A DNA stretch of 64,000 nt from NCBI RefSeq assembly GCF_900111555.1, contig NZ_FOHZ01000003.1, positions 167,777 to 231,776 of the forward strand, given 5' to 3'. The notes under the pieces were generated by a model that was not told the origin of the DNA, ran no database searches, and saw only the letters and a list, made by a program, of their open reading frames with translations. Shown piece by piece: positions 21,006-30,438 of this stretch. A program made the position numbers and the translations under genes. Numbering within the stretch: position 1 is the stretch's first letter; every line of letters starts with the position of its first letter. Origin of the DNA: Marinobacter segnicrescens (lineage in GTDB: Bacteria > Pseudomonadota > Gammaproteobacteria > Pseudomonadales > Oleiphilaceae).

Positions 21006-21086
21006 GGGGTGGGGAGGCTTTTCTGCAGGAAAAAGGTGTCTGAGCGAAGCGAGTTCTTTTTCCGAAAGAAAAGCCTCCCCCGCCCC
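21006..21086. repeat. REP-like long hairpin between miaB and ybeZ
   Basis: Perfect arms GGGGAGGCTTTTCT (21011-21024) and AGAAAAGCCTCCCC (21067-21080) enclose a second perfect 8-bp stem, GGAAAAAG (21028-21035) with CTTTTTCC (21056-21063). The 20-base loop carries GAGCGAAGCGAG. Partial GGGG/CCCC pairing extends outward. The size and layout resemble palindromic repeats found in many copies in gammaproteobacterial genomes. Only one copy is seen in this window, so the repeat status is inferred. Confidence 0.6.
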
Positions 21087-21120
21087 GCGGCCCAACCCCC
21101 AAACCGAAACAGAGGAAAGA

Positions 21121-22101
21121 TTGACTACAACCACCGAAGCAAGACAATTTGATCTGAGCCCGGCCGACCAGCGCCGGCTAACCGTCCTGTGCGGCCAGTT
21201 TGACGAACACCTCAAACACATCGAGCGTCGCATGAACGTGCGCATCGGCCGCCGCGGCCACCACTTCCGCATCGAAGGCGCCCCGGAGAACGCCACCGCC
21301 GCCACCGAAGTCATTCGCCACCTCTACCGGGAAACCGAAGCCACCGACGACATCAGCCCGGAAACCGTCCACCTGTTCATCCGGGAATCCGGCTTCGAGC
21401 GCATGCCCGAAGCCTCCGAGTGGGACGGCAACCAGATCGTCATCAAGACACCCAAGCTCCAGGCCCGGCCCAGAGGCAAGAACCAGCAAAAGTACGTCCA
21501 TAATATCCGCAGCCACGACGTCAACTTCGGCATTGGCCCGGCCGGTACCGGCAAGACCTGGCTCGCTGTCGCCTGCGCTGTGGAAGCCCTCAAGGACGAA
21601 CAGGTCAAACGCATACTGCTGGTACGCCCGGCAGTGGAAGCCGGCGAAAAACTCGGCTTCCTGCCCGGCGACCTGGCCCAGAAGGTAGACCCCTACCTGC
21701 GCCCTCTGTACGACGCCCTCTACGAAATGCTGGGCTTTGAACAGGTGACCCGCCTGATCGAGAAAAGTGTCATCGAAATCGCACCACTGGCCTTCATGCG
21801 CGGACGCACACTGAACAACTCGTTCATCATCCTCGACGAGAGCCAGAACACCACCCGCGAGCAAATGAAGATGTTCCTGACCCGCATCGGCTTTGGCTCC
21901 ACCGCTGTGATCACCGGTGATACCACCCAGGTGGACCTGCCCCGAGGACAGAACTCCGGGCTTATCCATGCCGCCAGCGTACTCAGTAAGGTTTCAGGCA
22001 TCGGCTTTACGCGCTTCGAGTCCGCCGACGTGGTCCGCCACCCCCTTGTTCAGCGCATCGTGGAAGCCTACGACAACTTCGGTGACGGCGACCCGGTATG
22101 A
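21121..22101 (+). CDS. ybeZ: PhoH-like ATPase YbeZ
   Basis: YbeZ is a PhoH-family NTPase that partners with the endoribonuclease YbeY in rRNA processing. The longest frame starts at 21004, but that part translates the hairpin repeat. The true start is probably TTG at 21121, preceded directly by AGAGGAAAGA, giving 326 residues. An N-terminal KH-like region is followed by the P-loop [13 protein letters not shown], and then by [19 protein letters not shown] and IILDESQN (Walker B). The stop overlaps the ybeY start by 4 bp. Confidence 0.93.
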   Translation: MTTTTEARQFDLSPADQRRLTVLCGQFDEHLKHIERRMNVRIGRRGHHFRIEGAPENATAATEVIRHLYRETEATDDISPETVHLFIRESGFERMPEASEWDGNQIVIKTPKLQARPRGKNQQKYVHNIRSHDVNFGIGPAGTGKTWLAVACAVEALKDEQVKRILLVRPAVEAGEKLGFLPGDLAQKVDPYLRPLYDALYEMLGFEQVTRLIEKSVIEIAPLAFMRGRTLNNSFIILDESQNTTREQMKMFLTRIGFGSTAVITGDTTQVDLPRGQNSGLIHAASVLSKVSGIGFTRFESADVVRHPLVQRIVEAYDNFGDGDPV

Positions 22102-22571
22102 GCCAGCTGACCGTTGATATCCAGCGGATTATCGAAGACGAGACCCTGCCTGGCGATAACGACCTTATTCGCTGGGCTCGGGCCGGCTGGCGGCAGGACC
22201 ACGATTCAGAAGTCACCGTGCGGCTGGTGGACGAAAACGAGAGCCGGCAACTGAACCACCAGTATCGGGGCAAGGACAAACCCACCAACGTGCTGTCCTT
22301 CCCATTTGAAGCGCCACCCGGTATAACAGTGCCTCTGGCCGGTGACCTGGTAATCTGCGCGCCCGTGGTGGCGCGGGAAGCCGCCGAACAGAACAAGACT
22401 CCCGAAGAACACTGGGCCCATATGATCATCCATGGCATGTTGCACCTTCAGGGTTACGACCATATTGAAGATGCCGACGCCGAGGTCATGGAAGCCCTGG
22501 AAATCCGGTTGCTGGCCGAACTTGGCTATAACAACCCCTATGAGACAGAGGAATCGGAACCACACCCATGA
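22098..22571 (+). CDS. ybeY: Endoribonuclease YbeY
   Basis: YbeY is a zinc-dependent RNase needed for 16S rRNA 3'-end maturation and 70S quality control. The 157-residue protein has the signature [11 protein letters not shown], whose three histidines bind zinc, and the preceding [10 protein letters not shown]. The ATG overlaps the ybeZ stop (ATGA), and its own stop overlaps corC in the same way, so the genes are translationally coupled. Confidence 0.97.
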   Translation: MSQLTVDIQRIIEDETLPGDNDLIRWARAGWRQDHDSEVTVRLVDENESRQLNHQYRGKDKPTNVLSFPFEAPPGITVPLAGDLVICAPVVAREAAEQNKTPEEHWAHMIIHGMLHLQGYDHIEDADAEVMEALEIRLLAELGYNNPYETEESEPHP

Positions 22572-23416
22572 GCGACGATCAGTCGAGTCGCGGCCAGGAC
22601 CGCAAGTCCTGGCTGGAGCGAATATCCCAGGCTTTCTCCAGCGAGCCTGAGTCCGTCGAGGACGTGCTGGAGATCCTTCGCGACGCCGAAGAACACAACA
22701 TTATCGACACTGATGCCATGAGCATCATCGAAGGCGCCATGCAAGTGATTGACATGCGCGTCGACGAGATCATGATTCCCCGCTCCCAGATGGTGACCGT
22801 GAAGGCCTCCCAGGAACCAAAGGCCTTCCTCAAGGAAATCATCGACTCTGCCCACAGCCGCTTCCCCGTGATTGGCGACAGCCAGGATGACGTGATCGGC
22901 GTGCTGCTTGCCAAGGACCTGCTGCCCCTGGCCCTGAACAACGAGCTCAACTGGAACCGAATTCGCGAGATCCTGCGTCCGCCCACCTTTGTACCCGAGA
23001 GCAAGCGCCTGAACCAGTTGCTCAAGGAATTCAAGGAAACCCGCAACCACATGGCCATTGTGGTGGACGAGTATGGCGGCACTGCCGGCCTGATCACCAT
23101 CGAGGATGTGCTGGAACAGATTGTTGGCGAGATCGAGGACGAGCACGACTTTGACGAGGAAACCAACATCAAGCCCCACGGAGATGGCTCGTGGGCGGTC
23201 AAGGCGGTGACCTCCGTAGAGGACTTCAACGAATTCTTCGGCACGGATATCGACGAACAGGAGTTCGATACCATTGGCGGTGTCGTCCTCAAGGAATTCG
23301 GCCATCTGCCCCGCCGGGGTGAAATCATCAGCTTCTACGGTTTTACCTTCACCATTGCCAACGCCGACAACCGGGTCATCCGGTTACTGCAGGTAACCCG
23401 GGACGATGTTGAGTAA
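22568..23416 (+). CDS. corC: CorC (YbeX) CBS-domain magnesium/cobalt-linked protein
   Basis: CorC/YbeX is a cytoplasmic protein with two CBS domains and a C-terminal CorC_HlyC domain. It is associated with Mg2+/Co2+ homeostasis and, more recently, ribosome metabolism. The 282 residues show the CBS segments ([56 protein letters not shown]) and the terminal domain from about residue 200. It lacks the membrane domain of the larger paralogue at 36 kb. It overlaps ybeY by 4 bp and lnt by 11 bp. Confidence 0.95.
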   Translation: MSDDQSSRGQDRKSWLERISQAFSSEPESVEDVLEILRDAEEHNIIDTDAMSIIEGAMQVIDMRVDEIMIPRSQMVTVKASQEPKAFLKEIIDSAHSRFPVIGDSQDDVIGVLLAKDLLPLALNNELNWNRIREILRPPTFVPESKRLNQLLKEFKETRNHMAIVVDEYGGTAGLITIEDVLEQIVGEIEDEHDFDEETNIKPHGDGSWAVKAVTSVEDFNEFFGTDIDEQEFDTIGGVVLKEFGHLPRRGEIISFYGFTFTIANADNRVIRLLQVTRDDVE

Positions 23417-24935
23417 CCCGCTGGCCCGCGCACCCCGCTGGGCCGCGGCGCTGGTGCTGCTGGTTGCCGGTGCGCTGCAGACGCTGACCTTCTCCCCCTG
23501 GGAATGGTGGTGGCTGGGGCCGCTATCTGTTGCCCTGATACTTTCCGTTACCCTGTTCCAGACCGGCCGTCAGCTTTTCCTGTCGGGCTGGCTGACTGGT
23601 CTTGGCCTGTTTGCATCCGGTGTCACCTGGATCTACGTCAGCATCAGCGAACACGGCAACACATCCATTCCCGTCGCCGTATTGCTGATGACGCTGTTCG
23701 TGGCCGGCCTGGCGCTGGTCCACGGCATTGCCTTCTGGGGCTGGGGCAAGCTGGCAAAGGAGAGCCCGGTTCGCCGGCTGATCCTGTTTCCGGCGGTATG
23801 GGTGCTGACCGACTGGATCCGCGGCTGGCTGCTCACCGGCTTTCCCTGGCTGTATCTGGGCACCGCCCACGTGGACGGCCCGCTGGCAGGCTGGGCACCA
23901 CTGGCCGGCGTTCATGCCATCACGCTGATCATTACCGGCACCGGCGCTGCACTCTATGGGCTCTATAGCCTCGTCCGCAGTCGCAGATACGCACCTGCAG
24001 CCATTCTGGGTGTTTGCACGCTGGCGCTCTGGCTGGCCGGTCCGGCCCTGAACCGCTTTCCCTGGACCGAAGTCAGCAATAAGCCCCTCACCTTTGCCAC
24101 CATGCAAGGCAACATCCCCCAGCAGATCAAGTGGGATCCGGATTTTCTCCGGGACCAGCTAATGGTTTACCTGGGCCTGACGGAAGAGGACTGGGACCGG
24201 GACATTATACTTTGGCCGGAAACCGCCATCCCCATCACCCAGGACGAAGCCGGGCCCATCATCGAGCATATCCGCTCGAAGCTTGGTGAGGAGAGCGTGC
24301 TGATCAGTGGCATCCCCTGGTACACCTACAGTACCAACCGGGAAGACTACACTTACCACAACTCCATACTTGCCATTGGCGACGAAGGCGGCGGTGTTTA
24401 CCACAAGCAGAAACTGGTGCCATTCGGAGAGTACGTGCCCCTGGAGCAGTGGCTACGGGGTATTATCGGTTTCTTTGACCTGCCCATGTCCAGTTTCAGC
24501 CCCGGACCGAAATACCAGGACCCGCTGATAGCCGGGGAGGCCAGGCTAATGCCCGCTATCTGTTATGAGGTGGCCTACCCGGACTTTGTAGCCATGAACG
24601 CACGCCGGGGCAACCTGCTGGTGACCATCAGTAATGATGGCTGGTTCGGCGATTCGATCGGCCCTCACCAGCACCTGCAGATGGCAAGGATGCGCGCCCT
24701 CGAAACCGGGCGCTATATGTTGCGGGGCACCAACAACGGGGTAACGGCGGTGATCGACAATAAAGGCCAGATACGTGGCGATATTCCCCAGTTCGAGCGG
24801 GAAGTGCTCACCGGCGAGCTGCGCACCGTCAGTGGCAATACCCCCTTCATGCTCACCGGTTCCTGGCCGGTACTGACCCTGGCGGCCATCCTGGTCGTCT
24901 TCGTGCGGGAGCGCGTGATTCCGAAGAACCGTTGA
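23406..24935 (+). CDS. lnt: Apolipoprotein N-acyltransferase
   Basis: Lnt adds the third acyl chain to the N-terminal cysteine of lipoproteins in the inner membrane. The 509 residues have six to eight hydrophobic segments in the first 220 and a periplasmic carbon-nitrogen hydrolase domain. The expected triad is visible: Glu272 in WPETAIP, Lys336 in KQKLVPFGEY and Cys386 in PAICYEVAYPD. A final helix anchors the C-terminus. It is the last gene of ybeZ-ybeY-corC-lnt and converges on recJ 23 bp away. Confidence 0.97.
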   Translation: MLSNPLARAPRWAAALVLLVAGALQTLTFSPWEWWWLGPLSVALILSVTLFQTGRQLFLSGWLTGLGLFASGVTWIYVSISEHGNTSIPVAVLLMTLFVAGLALVHGIAFWGWGKLAKESPVRRLILFPAVWVLTDWIRGWLLTGFPWLYLGTAHVDGPLAGWAPLAGVHAITLIITGTGAALYGLYSLVRSRRYAPAAILGVCTLALWLAGPALNRFPWTEVSNKPLTFATMQGNIPQQIKWDPDFLRDQLMVYLGLTEEDWDRDIILWPETAIPITQDEAGPIIEHIRSKLGEESVLISGIPWYTYSTNREDYTYHNSILAIGDEGGGVYHKQKLVPFGEYVPLEQWLRGIIGFFDLPMSSFSPGPKYQDPLIAGEARLMPAICYEVAYPDFVAMNARRGNLLVTISNDGWFGDSIGPHQHLQMARMRALETGRYMLRGTNNGVTAVIDNKGQIRGDIPQFEREVLTGELRTVSGNTPFMLTGSWPVLTLAAILVVFVRERVIPKNR

Positions 24936-24958
24936 CCACCGAACCGGAACCCGGCTGG

Positions 24959-26704
24959 TCAGCGGCTAGTGTCCCGTCTGGGTTCCAGGTAATCGATCAG
25001 AAGTTGCAGGCTGGTGCGCCCGCGAAAGGTGTTGGCGTCCGGCTTGTACACCACCCGGGCACCGCAACGGGTAAAATCTGGCACTTCCGGGCCGGTGTTG
25101 AACGCGATTCCATCTACCGCCACCTGTCCATCCACCGGCTGCAATACCATCTTCAGATGGTTCTCCCCCACAATCCGCTGGCTGATGACCCGGAATTCGC
25201 CGTCGAACAGGGGTTCCGGGAAGTGCTGCCCCCATGGACCTGCTTTCTTGAGCAATTGCGCCGTTTCAAGGCTCATTTCCGACGGGCTCAGTGGCCCGTC
25301 GGTGACAATGGCTGCCTCCAGGTCTTCCGATGTCAGCGTATCGCGAACGGCCCGGTCAAAGGCCTGGCTAAAGCGCTCCAGCTGGTCCCGCTCGATGGTC
25401 ATTCCCGCGGCCATGGCGTGACCACCAAACTTTTTCAGCAGGCCAGGATGGCGGGTGTCCACAACCGCCAGGGCGTCCCGGATATGGAGGCCTGGAATAG
25501 ACCGGGCCGACCCCTTGATATGAATCCCGTCATCATCCGGCGCGAAGGCAATCGTAGGTCGGTGAGTCTGCTCGCGGATCCGCGCAGCAAGGATGCCGAT
25601 TACCCCCTGGTGCCAGTCCGGATCGAACAGCGCCAGCCCCCAGGGCAGTCCTTCCAGGTCCAGCGACATGGAAGCCAACAGTTCCTGGGCCTGGGCCTTC
25701 ATTTCCCGCTCGATGGTCCGGCGTTCCCGGTTAAAGCTGTCCAGCTCAGTGGCCAGTCGCCTCGCTTCACCGGGATTGTCCGCCAGCAGGCATGCAATAC
25801 CGATACTCATATCATCCAGGCGGCCGGCCGCATTCAGGCGGGGACCCACCACAAAGCCAAGGTCGGTGGAGCTGATCGCGGTGTGGTCCCGGCCCGCCAC
25901 TTCCAGCAGCGCAAGGATGCCCGGCCTTGCCAGGCCCTGGCGGATGCGGCGCAAACCCTGCTCCACGAATATCCGGTTATTGTGATCCAGGGGCACCACA
26001 TCGGCCACGGTACCCAAGGCCACCAGGTCCAGCAGACTGCCAAGGTTGGGTTCCGGGCTTGGCAGCCGACCCGATTCTCTCAGATATTTTCGCAACGCCG
26101 TCAGCACATAGAACATGACGCCCACGCCGGCGGCATTCTTACTCAGGAAAGGACACCCCGGCTGATTGGGGTTAACGATGGCATCGGCGTCGGGCAGGCT
26201 GTCCCCGGCGAGGTGGTGGTCCGTGACCACCACCTTCATGCCAGCGGCCCGCGCGGCGGCGATCCCTTCGTGGGCGGAAATGCCGTTATCGACGGTCACC
26301 AGAAGGTCGGGAGCCGCGCCCTCCTCCACCAGGCGGTGGATAATACCGGGTGTCAGGCCATAGCCGTCGGCGAAGCGGCTGGGTACGCGGAAATCCACGT
26401 CACCCAGGCCGAGCATGGACAGCCCCAGCATGGCAACGGCGGTACTGGTGGCGCCATCGGCGTCGAAGTCGCCGAGAATCAACACCGATTGCTGCCCTTC
26501 AATGGCCTCAGCCAGCAGGGTGACAGCACGATCGATACCTCTGAGCGATATCGGCGAGGCAAGGTGCTTCAGCGTGTAAGCCAGTTCATCATCCGAGGTA
26601 ACACCACGAACGGCGTAAAGGCGGCGCAGCAAAGGGGGCAGGTCCCGCCCCCAGTCCGTCACGGTTGACGGACCGGAGCGTCTCAGGATTTTTCTGGGGG
26701 TCAT
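24959..26704 (-). CDS. recJ: Single-stranded-DNA-specific 5'-3' exonuclease RecJ
   Basis: RecJ degrades single-stranded DNA 5' to 3' in recombination, base excision and mismatch repair. The start is set at the ATG at 26704, which has GGAG 9 bases upstream; a longer TTG-started frame would run through a hairpin. The 581 residues contain DHH phosphoesterase motifs (LGDFDADGATSTAV, VTVDNGISAHEG, VTDHHLAGD). They also hold the DHHA1 region with GGHAMAAGMTI and an OB-like C-terminus. It is downstream of hom-thrC. Confidence 0.96.
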   Translation of the reverse strand: MTPRKILRRSGPSTVTDWGRDLPPLLRRLYAVRGVTSDDELAYTLKHLASPISLRGIDRAVTLLAEAIEGQQSVLILGDFDADGATSTAVAMLGLSMLGLGDVDFRVPSRFADGYGLTPGIIHRLVEEGAAPDLLVTVDNGISAHEGIAAARAAGMKVVVTDHHLAGDSLPDADAIVNPNQPGCPFLSKNAAGVGVMFYVLTALRKYLRESGRLPSPEPNLGSLLDLVALGTVADVVPLDHNNRIFVEQGLRRIRQGLARPGILALLEVAGRDHTAISSTDLGFVVGPRLNAAGRLDDMSIGIACLLADNPGEARRLATELDSFNRERRTIEREMKAQAQELLASMSLDLEGLPWGLALFDPDWHQGVIGILAARIREQTHRPTIAFAPDDDGIHIKGSARSIPGLHIRDALAVVDTRHPGLLKKFGGHAMAAGMTIERDQLERFSQAFDRAVRDTLTSEDLEAAIVTDGPLSPSEMSLETAQLLKKAGPWGQHFPEPLFDGEFRVISQRIVGENHLKMVLQPVDGQVAVDGIAFNTGPEVPDFTRCGARVVYKPDANTFRGRTSLQLLIDYLEPRRDTSR

Positions 26705-26713
26705 AGGAACTCC

Positions 26714-26734
26714 GGGCGCCCCGGAGGGGCGCCC
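26714..26734 (-). terminator. Perfect 9-bp hairpin between thrC and recJ
   Basis: GGGCGCCCC and GGGGCGCCC pair perfectly around a 3-base loop. On the minus strand the structure starts 13 bp past the thrC stop and ends 9 bases before the recJ start, next to its ribosome binding site. No T-run follows, so it may act on termination, mRNA stability or recJ translation. Confidence 0.5.
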
Positions 26735-26746
26735 CAAAGACTCAGG

Positions 26747-28147
26747 TCAGGCATGTTTCCAATGCTTGGCCATGAAGTCCTGAACGTCGGTCAGGTTGTT
26801 GCCCAGCACGGTATAACGCTCTTCCCGCTCGAACAGATCCGCCATATGGGCGGGCAGCTGCGGCTTAACTGTCAGGCCGGCCTCGGCAATCGCATCCGGG
26901 AACTTGGCCGGGTGCGCGGTGCCCAGGGTGATCATGGGCACGGCCGGGTCGCGGCGACAGCTACGGGCTGCCTTGACCCCGATGGCGGTGTGGGGATCCA
27001 GCAGGTACTCGTTCTCTTCATACACCTGGCGAATTGTCTCGCAGGTGGTCTTGTCATCCACCGCATCACTGTCAAACAGCTTGCGGGCATGGCGCCAGCG
27101 GTAGTCCTCGATGCTGACCGGCCCCTTGGCCGCGTTTTCCAGCAGCAGTTTCACAGCCGCACCATCACGACCGTGAAGATCAAACAGCAGGCGCTCGAAG
27201 TTACTGGACACCATGATGTCCATACTCGGAGACAAGGTGTGCTCCAACTGATGCTGCTCGTAGCGATTACCACTCATGAACCGATGCAGGATATCGTTAC
27301 GATTGGTGGCAATTACCAGCTGGGAGACGGGCAGCCCCATCTTCTTCGCCAGGTAACCCGCGAAAATATCCCCGAAGTTACCGGTAGGAACGGAAAACGC
27401 CATGGAGCGATCCGGCCCGCCCAGTGCCAGCGATGCCTGGAAGTAGTACACAATCTGGGCCATGATCCGCGCCCAGTTGATGGAGTTCACTGCCGCCAGT
27501 CTCGCCTTGCCGCCGAGGAAGGACTGGTCGCCAAAGCTGGCTTTCACCATCCGCTGGCAGTCGTCGAAGTTACCCTCGATGGCCAGGTTATGGATGTTGT
27601 CGCCCGGCACCGTCGTCATCTGACGGCGCTGCACCTCAGAGACCCGCTGGTGCGGATGGAGAATGAAGATGTCCACATGCTCGCAGCGACGACAGCCCTC
27701 TATGGCCGCCGAACCGGTATCTCCGGACGTAGCACCCATGATCACCGCGTGCTCATTACGCTTCGCCAGCACATAGTCCAGCAAGCGGCCCAGCAGCTGA
27801 AGAGCGAAGTCCTTGAACGCCAGGGTCGGCCCCCGGAACAGTTCCAGCACCCACTCATTGGTATCCAGCTGAACCAGCGGCGCTACCGCCTTGTGGGCAA
27901 ACACGCCGTAGGTTTCGTCCAGCATTTTCCGGAAATCCTCCTCCGGAATTGCATCGTCAACAAACGGGTACATGATGTTGAATGCCAGTTCGCTGTAGGA
28001 CAAACCCCGCCAGCTGCGAATTTCCTCGAGGCTGAAATGAGGAAGGGACTCGGGCACATAGAGCCCGCCGTCAGTGGCCAGGCCGGTCAGCAGGACGTCC
28101 TCGAAGCCCAGCGCGGGTGCTTCACCCCGTGTACTGATGTATCTCAC
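26747..28147 (-). CDS. thrC: Threonine synthase
   Basis: ThrC is a PLP enzyme that converts O-phosphohomoserine to threonine. The 466 residues start at a GTG (MRYISTRGEAPALGFEDVLL), with AGGTAA upstream, matching the conserved start. The PLP lysine lies in PTLAFKDFALQLLG near residue 113, and the phosphate-binding GATSGDTGSAA near residue 155. Length fits the long proteobacterial form. It lies 11 bp after hom, forming a hom-thrC operon. Confidence 0.97.
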   Translation of the reverse strand: MRYISTRGEAPALGFEDVLLTGLATDGGLYVPESLPHFSLEEIRSWRGLSYSELAFNIMYPFVDDAIPEEDFRKMLDETYGVFAHKAVAPLVQLDTNEWVLELFRGPTLAFKDFALQLLGRLLDYVLAKRNEHAVIMGATSGDTGSAAIEGCRRCEHVDIFILHPHQRVSEVQRRQMTTVPGDNIHNLAIEGNFDDCQRMVKASFGDQSFLGGKARLAAVNSINWARIMAQIVYYFQASLALGGPDRSMAFSVPTGNFGDIFAGYLAKKMGLPVSQLVIATNRNDILHRFMSGNRYEQHQLEHTLSPSMDIMVSSNFERLLFDLHGRDGAAVKLLLENAAKGPVSIEDYRWRHARKLFDSDAVDDKTTCETIRQVYEENEYLLDPHTAIGVKAARSCRRDPAVPMITLGTAHPAKFPDAIAEAGLTVKPQLPAHMADLFEREERYTVLGNNLTDVQDFMAKHWKHA

Positions 28148-28158
28148 GTGCTTACCTG

Positions 28159-29460
28159 TCAGTTGAAATTTTCTGCGCGGATGCGGACAACCTGGTCATC
28201 CACCTCGTCCAGGGCTTCCAGCTCCTCGATGGCCTGGTTGACCTGGCGCTCCTGTACGGTGTGGGTGAGGATGATCACTGGAATCCGGCCATCGTGGACC
28301 TCGGATTCCTTCTGCATGATGGATTCAATATTGATGCCGTGTTCACTGAGGATCGACGCCACCTTGGCCAGCACACCCGGACGATCCAGGGCCTGGATAC
28401 GGAGGTAGTAAGCCGACTGGGTGTACTCCATGGGCAACACTTCCAGGTCCTCAATGGCCTCCGGTGCGAAGCCAAGATAGGGTACCCTCCCCTGGCCTCC
28501 AGCCTGGATGGTTCGAGCCACATCAACAATGTCAGCAATCACGGCAGAGGCAGTGGCTTCATCGCCGGCACCCGGGCCGTAGTACATGGTCTGGCCCACG
28601 GCATCACCATCCACCAGTACGGCGTTCAGGACACCATCTACCTGGGCGATCAGGTGGCTCTGGGGCACCAGCGTGGGATGGACCCGAAGTTCAATGCCAC
28701 CTTCACGGCGGCGGGCGATACCAAGGTGCTTGACCCGGTAACCCAGCAGCTCGGCATGGGCAATGTCGTAGGGAGTCAGGCGGGAGATACCTTCGGTGTA
28801 GGCGCGGTCAAACTGCAGTGGCACACCGAAGCTGGCCGAAGCCATGATCGTGAGTTTGTGGGCGGCGTCGACACCCTCCACGTCGAAGGTCGGATCAGCT
28901 TCCGCGTAACCCAGGTCCTGGGCCTCCTGCAGCACTTCGTTGAAGGGACGTCCCTTGCGCATCTCGGTCAGGATGTAGTTGCCGGTACCATTGATGATAC
29001 CTGCCAGCCAGTCGATCCGGTTGGCCGCCATGCCCTCACGGATCGCCTTGATCACCGGAATACCACCGGCCACACCAGCCTCATAGGTAACCGCAACACC
29101 CGCCTCGGCGGCCGCTTCAAAGATCTCATTGCCATGGACGGCAATCAGCGCCTTGTTCGCAGTGACCACATGCTTGCCGTTGGCAATGGCGGCGAGGACC
29201 AGCTCACGAGCTGTTTCATAACCGCCGATCAGTTCCACGACCACATCCACATCGGGATCGTTGACCACGTCCATGATGTCGGTGCTGAATGGAATATCAC
29301 CAAGGTCAATGTCATCACGCCAGGTACGTGTAGCCACTCGTACCGTGCGGATAGCGCAACCAGCACGGCCGGCGATCAGACCGGCATTCCTGGCCAGCAC
29401 ATTGAATGTTCCGCCACCGACGGTCCCCAAGCCGCAGATTCCGACCCTGACTTCTTTCAA
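28159..29460 (-). CDS. hom: Homoserine dehydrogenase
   Basis: Hom reduces aspartate semialdehyde to homoserine, the branch point to threonine and methionine. The 433-residue single-function form begins at TTG 29460 with GAGG 6 bases upstream. It shows the nucleotide-binding GICGLGTVGGGTFNVL, the catalytic-region VTYEAGVAGGIPVI and GTGNYILTEM. The C-terminal ACT domain starts near LDRPGVLAKVASILSEHGIN (about residue 350) and should mediate threonine feedback. No fused aspartokinase is present. Confidence 0.97.
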   Translation of the reverse strand: MKEVRVGICGLGTVGGGTFNVLARNAGLIAGRAGCAIRTVRVATRTWRDDIDLGDIPFSTDIMDVVNDPDVDVVVELIGGYETARELVLAAIANGKHVVTANKALIAVHGNEIFEAAAEAGVAVTYEAGVAGGIPVIKAIREGMAANRIDWLAGIINGTGNYILTEMRKGRPFNEVLQEAQDLGYAEADPTFDVEGVDAAHKLTIMASASFGVPLQFDRAYTEGISRLTPYDIAHAELLGYRVKHLGIARRREGGIELRVHPTLVPQSHLIAQVDGVLNAVLVDGDAVGQTMYYGPGAGDEATASAVIADIVDVARTIQAGGQGRVPYLGFAPEAIEDLEVLPMEYTQSAYYLRIQALDRPGVLAKVASILSEHGINIESIMQKESEVHDGRIPVIILTHTVQERQVNQAIEELEALDEVDDQVVRIRAENFN

Positions 29461-29558
29461 GCTTCACCTCAATGCCCGATGGATGATAATCGTGGGGCAC
29501 TAGTATACCGATTAGCCGGGCTCAGAACAGCACCACCCGGCCAATATCGGGCATGGGC

Positions 29559-30320
29559 TCAGAGCAGGCCGAGCCCCTGTGCCAGCTTGTCTGCCGGTAT
29601 GTAGCCGCGAATCATGTTGCCATCTTCTGTCAGGATGGCAGGGGTTCCGGTTACACCCACTTCGCGGCCCAGCTGATACTGGTCTGCCACCGGGTTATCA
29701 CAACTGGCCTGCGACACCTTTTCTCCCGCCTTGGCCCTGTTCATGGCTTCGAGCTGATTGTCAGCGCACCATACTGACTCATACTTGGTGAAGGACGGCG
29801 TACCAGGGCCGGAACGGGGAAAGGCATAGTAATTCACGGTGATGCCCAGCTCGTTGAGTCGGTCCATTTCGTCGTGGAGTTTGCGGCAGTATGGGCAGTC
29901 AATATCGGTGAATACGTCAATCTCGGCTTTCTGTTCACCAGTGGCCGGATAGGTAATCAGACCCTCATCGCCAAACGCCGCCATGGTGTCTGCACGCTCC
30001 CCTGAACGCGCCTTTTCAGTGACGTTGACAACCCCCTGGTCGGTCAGTTGCAGCAGCTCGCCAGCCAGGATGTACTGACCATCCCCGGTAGCGTAGATCA
30101 TGTCACGATTGTTCGTCCGCACCTCATACAGGCCAGGCACGGCGGACTCTTTCACCGCATCGACCCGAAGGCCCGGGACCGCCTCGCTCAGCCGCTTGGT
30201 AATGGCTTCTTCCGGAGTTTCCGCTACTGCCTGGGGAGCCGCCAGAAACAGGCTCAGCACCAGGGCGGCTACCAGGCCAGTGGACTCGCCACGAACGAAA
30301 CGGGATAACAGTTGCTTCAT
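29559..30320 (-). CDS. dsbC: Thiol:disulfide interchange protein DsbC
   Basis: DsbC is the periplasmic disulfide isomerase kept reduced by DsbD. The 253 residues have a signal peptide with probable cleavage after AVA (residue 33) and an N-terminal dimerisation domain. The thioredoxin-like domain has active site CPYC at residues 142-145 and cis-proline in TGTPAI. A second cysteine pair, in VWCADN and ASCDNP, is also typical. It sits between xerD and hom, as is common in gammaproteobacteria. Confidence 0.96.
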   Translation of the reverse strand: MKQLLSRFVRGESTGLVAALVLSLFLAAPQAVAETPEEAITKRLSEAVPGLRVDAVKESAVPGLYEVRTNNRDMIYATGDGQYILAGELLQLTDQGVVNVTEKARSGERADTMAAFGDEGLITYPATGEQKAEIDVFTDIDCPYCRKLHDEMDRLNELGITVNYYAFPRSGPGTPSFTKYESVWCADNQLEAMNRAKAGEKVSQASCDNPVADQYQLGREVGVTGTPAILTEDGNMIRGYIPADKLAQGLGLL

Positions 30321-30438
30321 GGATAACCCTGCTTTATCAAAAGGGATGGATTAAGGTTTCGGCGCACAGTAGATCAAAGCCCTGCCCCGGGGGCAATTGC
30401 TCACTGACTGGTTTGTGACTGACCCGCAGTGAAAAAGT

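Noticed and set aside
24932..26668. 578-codon open frame on the plus strand opposite recJ
   Set aside because: It mirrors the highly conserved recJ gene; its translation is rich in Gln, His and Arg with no domain, as expected for an antisense shadow in GC-rich DNA.
26753..28408. 551-codon open frame opposite thrC and the end of hom
   Set aside because: Antisense shadow without motifs; thrC and hom on the other strand are unmistakable.
28261..29604. 447-codon open frame opposite hom
   Set aside because: Shadow of hom; no recognisable motif and incompatible with the hom ribosome site and start.
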